A DNA stretch of 64,000 bases from Amphibalanus amphitrite (taxonomy: Eukaryota > Arthropoda > Thecostraca > Balanomorpha > Balanidae): the NCBI RefSeq assembly GCF_019059575.1, contig NW_024881621.1:310001-374000 (forward strand), in the 5' to 3' direction. Numbering within the stretch: position 1 is the first letter of the stretch; each line of letters opens with the position of its first letter. The position numbers and the translations under genes are program-made. This document shows positions 13,050-25,278 of the stretch, piece by piece. The notes beneath the pieces are model-generated. The model was not told the DNA's origin. It ran no database searches and saw only the letters and a list, made by a program, of their open reading frames with translations.

Positions 13050-13537
13050 AGGGACCCTCCCACCTTCAAAAAAGTTTATGAATTGGCATGAAAGTGATGT
13101 CGCTCGGTTCAGAAAGAGCGAAAACGAATATCTACCAAATTTCACCGAAAAATATTCACCGGTTTTCAAGATATTAGACTTTTACTTTTGTTTACTTTTT
13201 GGGATCTCCGCTGTTCCTAGGGACTTTATTTGGAAGCAATAGTTTGGCAGCTGAAAGTGCGGCACTTGTTGCGCGCAAAGCAGCATATACCACCGCGTGC
13301 TACAAAACGTTTTAGTCAAACATTTAAAATCGTTAGATATCTGCGCTGACGTCACACATTCAGAGGGGTATTCCTAAGCATTAGCCCCTCTGAATCAAAA
13401 TGCTGCAATTTTGAAATTCAATATTTCTGATTTAAGGCATTTCTCGGTGTTGTGAGTGCCGAAACCGGTAATTGTGAGCCAGGGACCCCATTTTGGCTAT
13501 CTCAACTCAAATCTAATGTTAAGGTGGGAGGGTCCCT
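13050..13537. mobile_element. TTAA-flanked MITE, family F
   Basis: This 488 bp element has perfect 17 bp terminal inverted repeats, AGGGACCCTCCCACCTT and its complement, with TTAA directly outside each end (13,046-13,049 and 13,538-13,541). It has no coding capacity. An internal hairpin is formed by CAGAGGGG and CCCCTCTG near 13,370-13,395, and one TGACGTCA lies at 13,347-13,354. Confidence 0.92.
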
Positions 13538-15944
13538 TTAATGCTATGCATGTCTAATGCCGACTGTCCAGATAATATTGTGTTTCTTTTACAAAACTCG
13601 GCACATAAAATGATATTCCGTTTCGACGGAACAGCCCACCCAGCACTCTCTCCCCGGAGGAAGACTGCCATTTTAGCTGACTCCAACAGAGCTCTGGCAA
13701 ATCGACAGCCCGGAAGGCATGCATGCAGCATACCTATAGCAGTAGACATAGACATGGCAGATGTAGTCCGTGAGATCAGATAAATCCGTGGACAGTTTAC
13801 TCCGTTGAAGCGAAAGCATCGATAAGAACGAATGCATAGGATGTCATGTGCGTCGCTTTCTTCATTCAAATCGCCCATATCAGAGTTGAGTCCCCATCAT
13901 ACTCCTAATGAGCTTTTCTTACTGACTAGTTCCAGCATTAGGGCTGCGGCCTTCACTTCTTCGCCAGCCATCGTTTATGTCTCATTGTTTGGCATCGCCC
14001 CGGGTCGGGCATTATGTCTGCTACGTACCTAAATCGGGATAATCTCAATAAAAAATACGCTATCAGTATCAGTATGTTCACGCCTTATCGATAAACCAAC
14101 CACGTTAAAACACTAGACCAACGCCAAAAAGAAAAGGAGGGAAACTGGGGCCAAATGTACAAAAGTTTGCTCTCGATTTCACGACTGTTTTTAGCGATGT
14201 AAACCAAAGGTTCGATCCTAATGGATGCTATGGAACTGTCATCAGGAGTCATGGAAAGCATGAAAACCTGCCCCGCGACCTACTGGAGCGTTATCATATC
14301 CTCAATTGATATACATAAGAGCATCTTCAATCGGAGCACGAATCTTAAAAGAGAAAATGACTTGTTATTTGACTGTTTGCAGATATTCATTTTACGCACT
14401 TAGCAGTTCAGTTTAAACTCCCCATGTGCAGTTCAAACTCTGATTTTTAATAAGAGCTCATCTACTGAAGGTTGACCGTCCCATGAGGCTTGATGTAAAT
14501 GGAACTCTATTAGCCATGAAATGTGTATTGACATTATAGGTGTTTCAAGTGACGGAACATAACACAAAAAAATGTGAACAAGTCAAAACTACGTCGCAAA
14601 CCTACTCGTATGTGAAAACGAAGTAGGTTTACGTCACAATCATACATACTGAGCGTATGCTTCATGAAAACAGGATGAATTACATCACATATGGGCAATA
14701 ATTTATAAGTACGATAACACAACTGTTTGCAATGCACCAGAACATGCAAGCAAGGTGATATAGATTTCGGCACACCTCTGTAAACTGTGCTTATGACATT
14801 GTGTATTACCTTCGATACATAAACCACTTAACTTTAATGTTAAGTGACACATGCCAATGATAACCACCATAAACGGCACGAGAAGGCATCGACCGCGTGG
14901 GTTGACGCACATTCGTATATTATCGTATTGTCACTACTTCTGACTAGTGATTAGGGCACACACACCATACACCACTCACGTATAATTACATTCACCACAA
15001 ACGTAATGGCACTGGCACACCTGAATCAGTTGCTATTGCTGGAGAATCACATCACCGGCATGATAATTCGTTCAATATATATCAGCACCCTGTTTATCAT
15101 TCATCATATGTGTGATTCCTTATACCTGCTAGACTCCGTAGCCACTAAAGATCGTCGGCAATTGCCGTGGCCGGTTCCATCGCCGAGCCTCTGGACGTCC
15201 TCACCTCAGAACACAAGCCCTCGTGACCTCTTAAGGATAAAGTTAACACAAATTGATGGAACCGGCCAGGTAAGATAGGAATGGTTGGGGGGCACCGATG
15301 ATGTAGCGATAATACAGCGGCCCGTATCCATGTTTCCGTAAAGTAAAAGCAGAGTGGGCCATATTTTAAATGATTGCAAACATTGCGGATGACTGAGTGC
15401 CAGAGTCGTAAACAATCTTAGAACGGCTGATTGGATTCAGTTCCGGGTTTCACCCTCCTTTCATTACTTTACATTCCAGACCCTGTTCACACCGATTAAC
15501 CTGACGAGTCTTGAAGAAACGCCGTCATCTTTCGGCTGTCGCCCACACCACAGCATCCCCCGGGCAGCCTGACTGTCACCCTCTCACCGAGGGCGGCTGA
15601 GGCATGCGCTAGGAGAAACCTCTGACGAAACTGCCACCGTCTAGCAGACTTTTGATAGACTAGTCCTCTAGTAGACGCCGGTGGACGACTGGAACCGTCT
15701 AGAAGACTTGGTGAGACTACATACAGTCATCTAGCAGGAGCCTGTGGCGAGACTGCTCCTCTCTAGCAGAAGCCTGTGGCCAGGCTGTCGACCATCCGGC
15801 AGACGCCGAGTACCGACGAGCCAGGCAGTCGGAGCCGGCGGGGCAGCGGCAGCGGCTCCCGGGGCCGCCACCGGACCGGCTGCAGCGGCGTGCCCGGCGC
15901 CGCCGGCTTGGAGCGCAGCTGAGGTCGGCCCATGGTGTCGGAGT

Positions 15945-16150
15945 TGGCTGAGGTTCGCTGGGGGGCAGGTCAGGTGGTCAGAGGTCAGCTGGGGGTCAGG
16001 TAGGATGCCAGATGTCAGCTGAGGGTCAGGTTGGAGGTTAGAGGTACGCTGGGGTCCAGGTAGGAGGTCAGGTGGGAGGGTTAAGGTCAGAAAGGCCATC
16101 AGAGGTCAGCTGGAGGTCCGGTGGGAGGTCAGAAGACCACCAGGTAGGAT
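15945..16150. repeat. Degenerate GAGGTCAGCTGGAGGTC minisatellite
   Basis: Roughly 20-28 bp units built on GAGGTCAGCTGG and GGTCAGGTGGGAGG repeat with many substitutions. No gene context is visible. Confidence 0.6.
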
Positions 16151-17024
16151 CAGTTGGATAGTGTGGGTCAGCTGGTGAATGAGACTGGTGGCTTACTGGC
16201 TAATGCAGCAGGCAATCTGATGACAGCATATTTACGGTTGTAGATCAACAAGCGGGACGCGAAATAACTCGTGGAAGCTCGACATTGGGTTAGCAAATCA
16301 TATAAAGTGTCCTATATGTTAAGTCGATTGATGAGTTTAGCTTTCCTGCGGGCAAGGTATAGGCACATCGGGAGGAAACAAATGAGTGTTGACACTGGCA
16401 TCCGGAACAGACCAGATAGTAAGATATGATACAAATGATATAGACATTGAGAGGGAACGTTTTACAACACAAATGGTATGATTCATAGGTGCACTCAATA
16501 GTCAATAGAGCCACTTTTTCGTCGCGGGCATGTTTCAGTGACAGTGGTATCCGTGACTGACAGTTCGAAGCTATACTTTATTGTGTTGCTGTGAAAGCTG
16601 ACAGTGTTGACCTCACGCACCCCTTTCCTCCCCATCCGGCTCGTTCTGCACGTCACACCCCCTGGCGGCCCCCGGCACGTCCTCTATTATATGTTGAACT
16701 GTGTACGTCAGCGTTCAACAACAGTTGCCCCGTTTGTGAGACGTGACTCGTGGTGGTTCCGGTACGAGGGCACAATGAAGTGAGGAAGCTGGGTGTGATA
16801 CATGACAGAGAAAGCGGGCGGGACCGGTTGGTGAAAACTAAAAAGCGCCATGAATGAGAGAGGAAAAAAACGATATCATTTAGTGACTACTTTTATCGAC
16901 ATAAAGTTGCCTGGGCTGGGATGCCAACATCAGGTATCTGACGAATGGCGTCCTTGAATATCTAAGCCAACTAAGCCAGCGTCGCTAGCTCATTGCATCT
17001 CCAGTTCACCGTCCAACGTTCATA

Positions 17025-17058
17025 CATAGACCACTATATACCTATATAGTGGTCTATG
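17025..17058. repeat. Perfect 16 bp-arm palindrome
   Basis: CATAGACCACTATATA is followed by CC and its exact reverse complement, TATATAGTGGTCTATG. Two further TGGTCTAT copies follow immediately. Confidence 0.9.
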
Positions 17059-18279
17059 CGTGGTCTATAGTGGTCTATGGTTCATAGCATGCAAGCGAAA
17101 GACTTAGGTGCTCATCTCAGCGCCATTAAACGTCACCCACGAGCCAGAAGCTGGCACAGCGCCAGTGCTATTTGTCTACCAACAAGACATATAGCCCTGT
17201 TTTGTAGCGATAGCGTTCAATTTCCGCTGCCAGAGAACCCTTTCTGAAACAGAGTCGGGCCGCGCGGATAATGCTGACTTTGCTAAGAGATGAGAGAACG
17301 GACTGATGTCAGAAAATGCTGTGTGCTTTATGAACACACATAACTTTTTAAAAGTCACATTGCACTTTTGAATCAGCTGGATGTATTAAAACCATGAAAA
17401 ATAGAACACGAGAAGTTCAAATTTCAAAAAGTGATTTTAAAATCAGACCGCAGTTTTTTTTAAGCTAATATCAAAATCAAAGCATAGCTACCCGACTTAC
17501 CAGACGCTTCGTCATTCATAGATTTGAAAATGTATGTATCGCAGCCGAACCACACGCAAAAAATTGGGTAGGTATTACGGCTATCTAAAAATCCGTTCTA
17601 ACCTATAATCATGCTAAAACTGGTAGAAACACTCATTTCTTTTGGTGTAAATCATTGGTCTTTAAATTATTCGAGCTTACTTAGCTCAGCTTAGTTAGCG
17701 CTAAGGAGCTCCGGCACTTTTTCTGTCGCTGTCGCATCCAAGTGTTGACAGTGGCGTGTGAGAAGTTGGAACGGCTGCGTCAGATTGTTCGGTTTGTCCC
17801 AGCAGACTCGAGCGGGGTGCCGGGAGAGAAAATCGGGAGGGAGTGGTCGCTTTATAGTCAGAGATGTCCTTTCCACAGATGTCCTTTCCACGGGACTTGC
17901 ATTAGCTAAAATGTCTTTAAAAAACAGGGATATTAAGAAAAGGTTAGACATAAAGCAAGGTCTAGGTGGGAAACATTGGCCCACGAATTCCTTCAGTACA
18001 GACATTAAATTTGTAATGAACTTACGTAACGTTTGGCCCATCCACCATCACTACTTCGCAGAAGAAGACATGCATCCAGAATGGCAGCGCTGATATGAGC
18101 CGCAAAAATGAGAAATGGAATGTTAAATAAGTTGAAAAGATGGTCAAACCCTCTTGATGAATAATTGACAAATCGCCGACCGTGCCACCAGGCGACCGAC
18201 CGTTGCCACCCGACTATCCAAAAGTGCGTTGCCACCCGATATAGAACACCCGATAGTGCAAATGACATGTACATATTAA

Positions 18280-19472
18280 CCCGCGCGGGAATGGGGGGGT
18301 AAATTTTACCCCCCCTCGCGAATTTTGCGATATCTCAAAAACGGCGGCGCGCAGCGCCGCCAAACTTTCAGTACCTTTTCTTACATCAATTTGACACGTT
18401 CCCTGAAAATTTGAGCGAAATCCGTCGGAAAATTTTTTGAGAAATTGACGTTTTAGTGACGTCATGTTCGTCATTTTCGCCTCAAAAACGGCAAAAGTTC
18501 AAACGCCGCTAACATCTTCATTTTTAAAGGAATCAAGACGTAACAAAAAAGGTTATACGTAATTTTACTTTGTCTATCAAATGGCTATCTCGGTTTTTTT
18601 GAAAATTTTGGATGTTGGCCTAAATTTTTTTAAAAAAACTGACTTTTTTGGGAAAATCATTATAAAATCCAAAATTTTGAGTCTATCGAAAAAACCGGAA
18701 TATATGTCAGAGAAGTGATCTATGTGCACCTACATGCCAAATTTTAGAAGAATCGGTTCAAAAATGTGGGAGTTATTCAAAATTTTATGACGTCACGACA
18801 CACAAAATTTTTGAAAAATGACTTTTTTGGAAGTTCTAGACCTCGTACGGAAACAAAAATAGCACCATTCGATTCGCCGTGAAAAACTGCATCAGATAGA
18901 CACCTTTTTAGGCCTTAACAACCAACTTCAAAATTTGACCTCACTTGACCTGACCTTGACCTGACCTCGACCTGAAATTCATATCACTTAACCTGATCGA
19001 CCTGAAGTCCATATCACTTATTGAGTGTGCCTATTGAATTCTATGAGTAAAATGACCCATAAAACATGTGTCGCACATGCCCTTTTCTATATTTTGTTTT
19101 TTGGTGACCTGACCTGACCTGACCTGACCTTGACCTTGACCTCTGAATGATATTGTATGCAACGAATATTGTCTTGGTAGCCTAAGAACACGTTTTGGGC
19201 GATCAGTCTCAGTCCATGACTCCATTCTTCGGCAACTACGGTGCAAGGCCGATACTGTAGAAACTTGCAATTTGTACCCTTGACCTGACCTTGACCTTGA
19301 CCTCAAACTTTAAATTAAGTACATGTTTTTAGTAGTTCGTGATGAGAGCTTTCGATTGGCGTTTGAATTTTCCAAATCGGACCGTTAGTTCGGGAGATAA
19401 CAGGGGGGGTAAAATTTACCCCCCCCCCCCCCAGCCCCGCGCGTTCGGCTGGAGACCCCAGCCCCGCGCGGG
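18280..19472. mobile_element. TTAA-flanked element, family B
   Basis: This 1,193 bp element has CCCGCGCGGG at both ends and TTAA on both flanks (18,276-18,279 and 19,473-19,476). A G-run/C-run hairpin lies just inside each end around TAAATTTTAC. The interior has tandem TGACCTGACCT near 19,105-19,145 and two TGACGTCA sites. Segments match the family C element at 20,771-21,941 in reverse orientation, for example GGAATATATG and GACACCTTTT, so B and C share an ancestor. No transposase is present. Confidence 0.9.
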
Positions 19473-19625
19473 TTAAAGCAGACATGACTCATGAGCCAAG
19501 CACTTGCTGTCAGAAGACCGAGGGGTTGGCGCCGCGCTGGTATGATGGTCACGGCTCGAGAATTGAACAGGCTGGGTTGTGGCCACGGCTAACGTCATAT
19601 GCACATAATGCTGGATCCAAATTAA

Positions 19626-20660
19626 CCCTCGCCGGACCTATTGGTTTTCTACATACGCGCCGGCCGAGGGGGGGGGGGGCGGGTACGACCCCCCCCCCCT
19701 CGCCGTTTCGCCCCTGGTGGAGCTAGCGCGTCGCGGAAAAAAACGAGCGTGTGCGCCGTTACGAGACGCAGAGATTGGTACCCGATTTTAAGGTCCTAGG
19801 TCAACCGGTGACCTCTGAGGTCAGGTCAAGTGCCCCAAGGTACGGTTCAGTTTTTGGTGAATAACTTCGCAAAAAACGGCCGCAGAGCGCCGATTTTGGC
19901 AGCATCGTGTTCGTCTCGCTCAGGCGCGTCGAATGATATACTTTTTGTCCGGGTCAGGTCAACTTGGGGTGTTGACCTCAGGTCAAGGTCAGGTCAGCAC
20001 CCCCAGGTCACGAAGTTGGTCGAAAGGGGTCATGTCGCATATCATCCGATTCGGCAGGTCTTCCTAAGTCCATTGGTGGCTTTTCCGGCTCGCTAGCTCA
20101 ATTTGATCAAGAGTTATTGACGAAAAACTAATATGACCTTGATGACGTCATAAATGACGTCACGCAAGGTCAACATTGCAAAAGTGACGCATCTAACCTT
20201 GCAAGGAGTGCATAAAATCACGATTTTGTGTGCTTGAGATAGTTGGAGATCGTTCCCGGCGCCAGAATAGCAGTTTGAATTTTTCCCCATTGACTTATAA
20301 TGGTAAGGTCACGAAAATGACCTGATCTCATATGACCTTTAGGAAAAATCCGAGATATACAAGTTGTGAGACTCATAATGGATACTAGATCCTGCAAGTT
20401 TCATTTCCCTGTGACATCTCCTCTGGCAGTGAGGGCGTTGCGAAGTTGCGACATCTGAAGACCGTGCAGAGGTTCACTTATGACGTCATAGGTCAGTGAC
20501 CTGACCTGACCCAAAAATGCGGTTGGTGTCAAAAGATGCGGCTTGGATCAAAGGTCAGGTATGCCAAGTTTCAGCTCTCTATCGCCAGCGTGTTCGGAGC
20601 TATCGCGAAAAAAACCCTATGGGGGGCGGCACCCGCCCCCCCCCCCTCGGCCGGCGAGGG
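19626..20660. mobile_element. TTAA-type element, family A copy 2
   Basis: This 1,035 bp copy of the 11,313 element lies in the same orientation and is flanked by TTAA on both sides (19,622-19,625 and 20,661-20,664). Termini, G/C-run hairpins, AGGTCA clusters and TGACGTCA sites are all kept. Divergence from copy 1 is limited to scattered substitutions and run-length changes. Confidence 0.92.
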
Positions 20661-20770
20661 TTAAAAGGAGCATGGTTAGAGTTTTGTGAATACTTTATTA
20701 GGATCTTTTATTACAACAATAAGGCTAAACAGGCCATAACTTGAAGAATGTGAGCTCTTCTAGCCCTTAA

Positions 20771-21941
20771 CCCGCGCCCCACTGGGGTCTGCGTATAACA
20801 CGCCCTACTGGGGGGGCGGCTATTCATAGCCCCCCCTCCTAACTCCGAAACTACTGGGCCGATCGTCAAAATTCAAACGGCGTCTGATAGCCCCGGAAAA
20901 ACTGTCGAGCGAAACCTAATTTTATTGACCTCGAGGTCACTGATGACGTCACAGGTCAGGTCAAAGTAAAAATTATTAGCATTTTGGCTTCTTCACGTTT
21001 TGGGCTCTGGCCGCCGTCTTACAAGTCAGATCAGGCTCATTTTTGGTTCACACACTCGTGAACAGATGCTCTAGATACTCTGAGGGTACCAAACTTGTAC
21101 TTTGAATTTCAGGTCAAGGTCAGGTCATCACAGGTCACGAAAATATTATATCATCCGTCGGTCACGTGACACATGTTTTATGGTCCATTTAGGCCAAACA
21201 TTTCGAATTTGATGTCGTCTGTGTCATGCGAGGTCATTTTGAGTCAAATTTAGCTTAGGTCAGGTCACTTTCAGGTCAAAAAAGGTCAAATTTTGAAGTT
21301 AAAATTTTTCAACAAAAAAGGTGTCTATTCAATGCAGTTTGAGCTCAGGAACACGATGGTGCTATTTATATTGGCGTACGATGTCAAATTCGTGCTGAAA
21401 AATTGATTTGAAAAATTAATAATTGTTAATTTTTTGCAATAATGCGTATAACTTGGCCATTTTTGAAGATATTTAGCTAAAACTTGCTAGAGGTAGTCAT
21501 AATAATGCGTTCTATCACATATATTCCGGTTTTTTCGAAAAGTCAAAAACTCTCTGAGAAAAATGTAAAAATATAAATTTTGAATATTATTATTTAAAAT
21601 TTTCAAAAGTTTCAAAATTTCGAAAATCCGAGATAGCAGTTTGATAGCGCAGTCTATTCTGAGTCCTCTCATGCAAAGAAATTGGATCTAGCTTAAAAAC
21701 TGAGCTCTTGGGAGCGATTGCCGTGGTTCAATGTTTTGCGTCGAAATCGGCCGAACATGACGTCACTCTGACGTCATTTCCGGCCGACCTATGGTAGGTA
21801 CGATGTTCAAATTTTGACACAAGGTGTCAAATTGATGCAGCCGAAGGTACTGAAAGTTTGGCGTCGATACGTAAAGCGGTTTGGAAGTTATTGCAGAAAA
21901 ACGGGAGGGGGGCTATAAATAGCCCCCCAGTGGGGCGCGGG
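20771..21941. mobile_element. TTAA-flanked element, family C
   Basis: This 1,171 bp element begins CCCGCGCCCCACTGGGG and ends CCCCAGTGGGGCGCGGG, and is flanked by TTAA on both sides (20,767-20,770 and 21,942-21,945). Inner GGGGGG...CCCCCC hairpins surround GCTATTCATAGC and GCTATAAATAGC. AGGTCA half-sites and three TGACGTCA sites are present. It is related to family B in inverted orientation. No coding capacity is seen. Confidence 0.9.
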
Positions 21942-21945
21942 TTAA

Positions 21946-23484
21946 CGCAGTAAACTGGACGCATAGGCAAGTACCTACATTGATTTTTTTCTCCTACAAT
22001 GTAGTTCAATGCTCTATAAAACTAGCATGACCTTTATAATGGTAACCGTTCCAACAAGGCCTGTCAGTATCACCCGTGACCTTTGCCGGCGCTCCGAAAT
22101 TGGTCCTGTCTTTCCATTTAAATTGAAGCCGGTGGCTCGGAAGGCCGCTGTTATGAAGTCTCAATGTTCCGCGCCACCCGGGTCAAGAGAGACGGTGCCC
22201 TGCTGTGTTAACAGGACACTGTGAGTTGTGACCTTCAGCCGTGGCCTTTGATGCCGCCCCGGGATGCAGTTCATGCCCATTCATTCAGGGAAGAACAATT
22301 TGTACCAACTGGATATTGCGTCTTTGTCATAAGTCATAGCACCACTTAGGCCGAGGCTTTAGTGTATGTAATAGAGGTGTCCTTTGATCAGGGGCGGAGT
22401 TTCCTATACAGTTGGTGGAGCGGCTGTCCCACGTTGGTGAAGAGGCTGTCCCACTAACTTGCCATTTTACCCTACCAATAAGCGTTTTGTCAAACCAACT
22501 TTAGCTGTTTTGTGGGACTTGACTGCTTTGCAAATAAATCTATTTAGGTGTGGGAGGTCTACATTGTGAGAACATGTGAGGAGAGCTTTTATTCTCTGCC
22601 CTAAAAAAAATGGATAAGAGCGAAAGTTTAGCTGAAGTGGCTCCCGACGTGAGCCAGCAGATTGGCAGACGCATACACCTCCCACGCACACAACACACAC
22701 ACACGCACACAATCAGCATATCGGAGCACACGCATCTCGATATGTGGGCCAAGGCCGTCCGTCACTCGAGGGACCAGGGAGTGCCGCATATGCCTGCTGG
22801 CAGCCGCGGGGTAGTGTCGGGTCTGGCGAGGGTTCGGGGAAGCGCACTGTCGCCATGTGCCGCGCGAGGTGGCCGAGATGAATCCGTGCTCGATACCCGA
22901 GGGCTAGGCCGCAGTGGTGCGGGAAGTCATGTAGCATTCATTAGAAGACAGCATGACATGTAAGATAGGATATTAGTTCAACGTGTAAACGATCTCGCTG
23001 TATAAACGGTACTTTCATACGCCCCACTTTGAGATAATCCAGACAGACTCGCCGGCCTGCGCTCGGCTGGCAGCATTATCGTATCGTGTGAATTCCGGCC
23101 AGCACCATTTCTGTCTCAATTCACACTGTCCCAAAACGGCACCAATGCGGTCGTATAGGCCCAGCCCTGTCCCACACAGACTTGGCTATACTTGCCGCTT
23201 GCGGTTTTATAAATCACCCGGCGGCCGGCATGCTCTACGGGGGTAATCAACCTCAGCATAATCGTAAACCGCGCATATTCCGGCTGCACAGCGATTTCTA
23301 ATTCCACTAAAAGCTCTTCACATGTCTGAGCTCGGGGCCGGGGGCTGTACCATTTTCAGCTCATCCGGTGGGTATTCCGACCGGCAATTTGCGATTTTTG
23401 TTAGAGGAACTCGGGCAGTAAGACCAATTTGCACCAACGACGCTGCTGTAACATCCTATGTAGTAACAGTGGAAGAGAATTACC
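21946..23484. other. Unassigned spacer with CA repeat
   Basis: No convincing exon was found. A short interrupted CA run lies at ~22,687-22,712. A 117-codon open frame from 22,610 crosses this run and has no recognisable domain, so I do not call it. Confidence 0.45.
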
Positions 23485-23488
23485 TTAA

Positions 23489-24392
23489 CCCTAGAACGCC
23501 TAGGGGGGGGGGGGTTGTATCAACCCCCCCCCTTGAGGTTTTTTCGAAGTGCACGCTAAACGGCTTGTCGTAGCGGGCTGAAATTTTCAATACCCTCTGG
23601 GGCAACCTTTGCGCATCTTTTGCCGAAAAAAAAATTGATCGGGTCATGTCAGGTCACGGAGTTATGACGTCATAAGAGGTACAGCCTCCGGCCGGATTTT
23701 CACAAACTGAGTGCCAACGCCCGAGGTTTCCTGCCGGTGGTACGAACATCGGTTGATGGATCGTGATGAAACTTCCCATGCATGTTGGGGCAAGTATTGG
23801 CTATCATATGGTATAAGAAATTTGACCGGGTCAGGTCAGGTCACGGAGCTATGACGTCACAAGAGGAACAGCGTCCGGTACTATTTTTGAAAAGCGCCCG
23901 AACCACTATTTTGCTAATTCTTGTCACCTCAATGGGAATATGCAGCAATATTAGCTTCTATAGGGAGCAAATGGACCTCCCAAATCCAAAAATACAATCA
24001 GAATTCAAAAATTTAAATTTTGATTTTTCGAATTTCTGCCGCCGACTGTGACCTTGCCGACTTCCGGCGCTCCCAACGCGCCATTTTTAGAGCTATGGAA
24101 ACGAAATACATACCAAACGATAGAGAATTGATCAAGGAACACGATAGTGAAGGTTTCAAGTCGATATCTCCCACCGTTTTGCCGCAATCGCCGCCGAAGG
24201 TTGAAAAAAGTATATTTTTCCGAAAATTTGACCTTTGACCGGTCAAAAGTAGGTCAAATGTTGACCTAGGACCAAAAAATATACCACCAATCGCGAGATC
24301 TCGTTGAGAGCAATCCGTTGGTTTTTTCCGCTAAGCTCTACGACCTTCCGTTTCGAAATCGTGTTATGAGAAATGGCCTGGTCGTGCGAGGG
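23489..24392. mobile_element. TTAA-flanked element, family D
   Basis: This 904 bp element begins CCCTAGAACGCC and ends GTGCGAGGG, and is flanked by TTAA (23,485-23,488 and 24,393-24,396). The terminal inverted repeat is short (CCCT/AGGG). A G-run, TTGTATCAA and C-run hairpin lies near 23,503-23,532. Two TGACGTCA sites (23,664 and 23,852) and several GGTCAGGTCA motifs link it to families A-C. Confidence 0.82.
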
Positions 24393-24410
24393 TTAAATTC
24401 ATTCGCTTAA

Positions 24411-25274
24411 AGGTAGTGTGCCAGCTTTCTTGGACCATATGGAGTTAATGACCCGGATAAGGAGAACCGGATTTTTAGAACTTATCCATACCTTCAAAAC
24501 TTATGGAAACGTCTTAAATTCTTCAAATTTTGAGTACCCCAGTGCGAAATTCGCCCCGACGGGTTGTCGGTCGTACCCCAACCACATTTCACACCACTAT
24601 GAACAATAAATGCACACACTAAAATCGCTATTACCGATAGGCTCATCCAATCAAGTTTCGATAAACCCGTTCATCATCATCTCCTGCGGTTTCGAACACG
24701 CCTGTTAGGTAGCTTCTGATGCTCGTCGAGGTCGGAATTTCCAAATACGCGTGGTGCGTCGGGCCGCGCGCTCTGACTTCGGCCAAGAAAAATGCGTCAG
24801 CTGATCATTGTCATTTCTGCCACTTGCGTGTGGTGTAATGGGGTCATAACTTAAGAGACGGCTGTTTCATATCAATTATTTTACATAAAATCATATTTCA
24901 AACCACAAATTAATGTTCGACAGCCAAATTTAAGAAACAATACCAATACAGGCTTACAGTATAAGGCTCGACATTGTGTTGTCTACGATTAGACAGCTGA
25001 TAACTCATTCCCGTACGTCGTATGGTCGTAACACTATAATGACCTTTGCTTATTGTCACAAGTGCGCCGCATTCGCGATTGTTGCCCGACGCCTGTTTGC
25101 AGGTGAGCCCACTACAGTTGTTATACATATCTAAAAACCGATAAACTTTTAGGCGAAAAAGGCACTATTCCAGGCCCATTTTTGATTTTTTTTTTTGCGA
25201 TATTAGGTAAAAACAGAAGCTTCTTATCCTAGGAAAAATAAAACGGGAAATCTTTCAAAGGTGGCACACTACCT
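24411..25274. mobile_element. TTAA-flanked element, family E copy 1
   Basis: This 864 bp element has ends AGGTAGTGTGCCA and TGGCACACTACCT, with TTAA immediately outside (24,407-24,410 and 25,275-25,278). It starts only 14 bases after the TTAA of the family D element. No transposase is seen. The interior matches the copy at 27,524-28,604 in reverse orientation. Confidence 0.92.
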
Positions 25275-25278
25275 TTAA

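Larger units (their letters stand above)
13542..18275. other. Long non-coding stretch, no gene supported
   Basis: About 4.7 kb holds only short frames. Visible structure comprises TCTAGCAGA-like direct repeats at ~15,640-15,790, a degenerate GGTCAG/GGTCAGGT minisatellite at ~15,945-16,150, and a perfect palindrome at 17,025-17,058. I recognise no protein domain or RNA gene. Confidence 0.5.

Noticed and set aside
14190..14225. GGTTCGATCC, resembling a tRNA T-arm
   Set aside because: No acceptor stem, D-arm or anticodon arm can be folded around it.
22610..22963. 117-codon plus-strand frame
   Set aside because: It crosses an interrupted CA repeat, lacks a domain, and GC-rich frames on the opposite strand overlap it.
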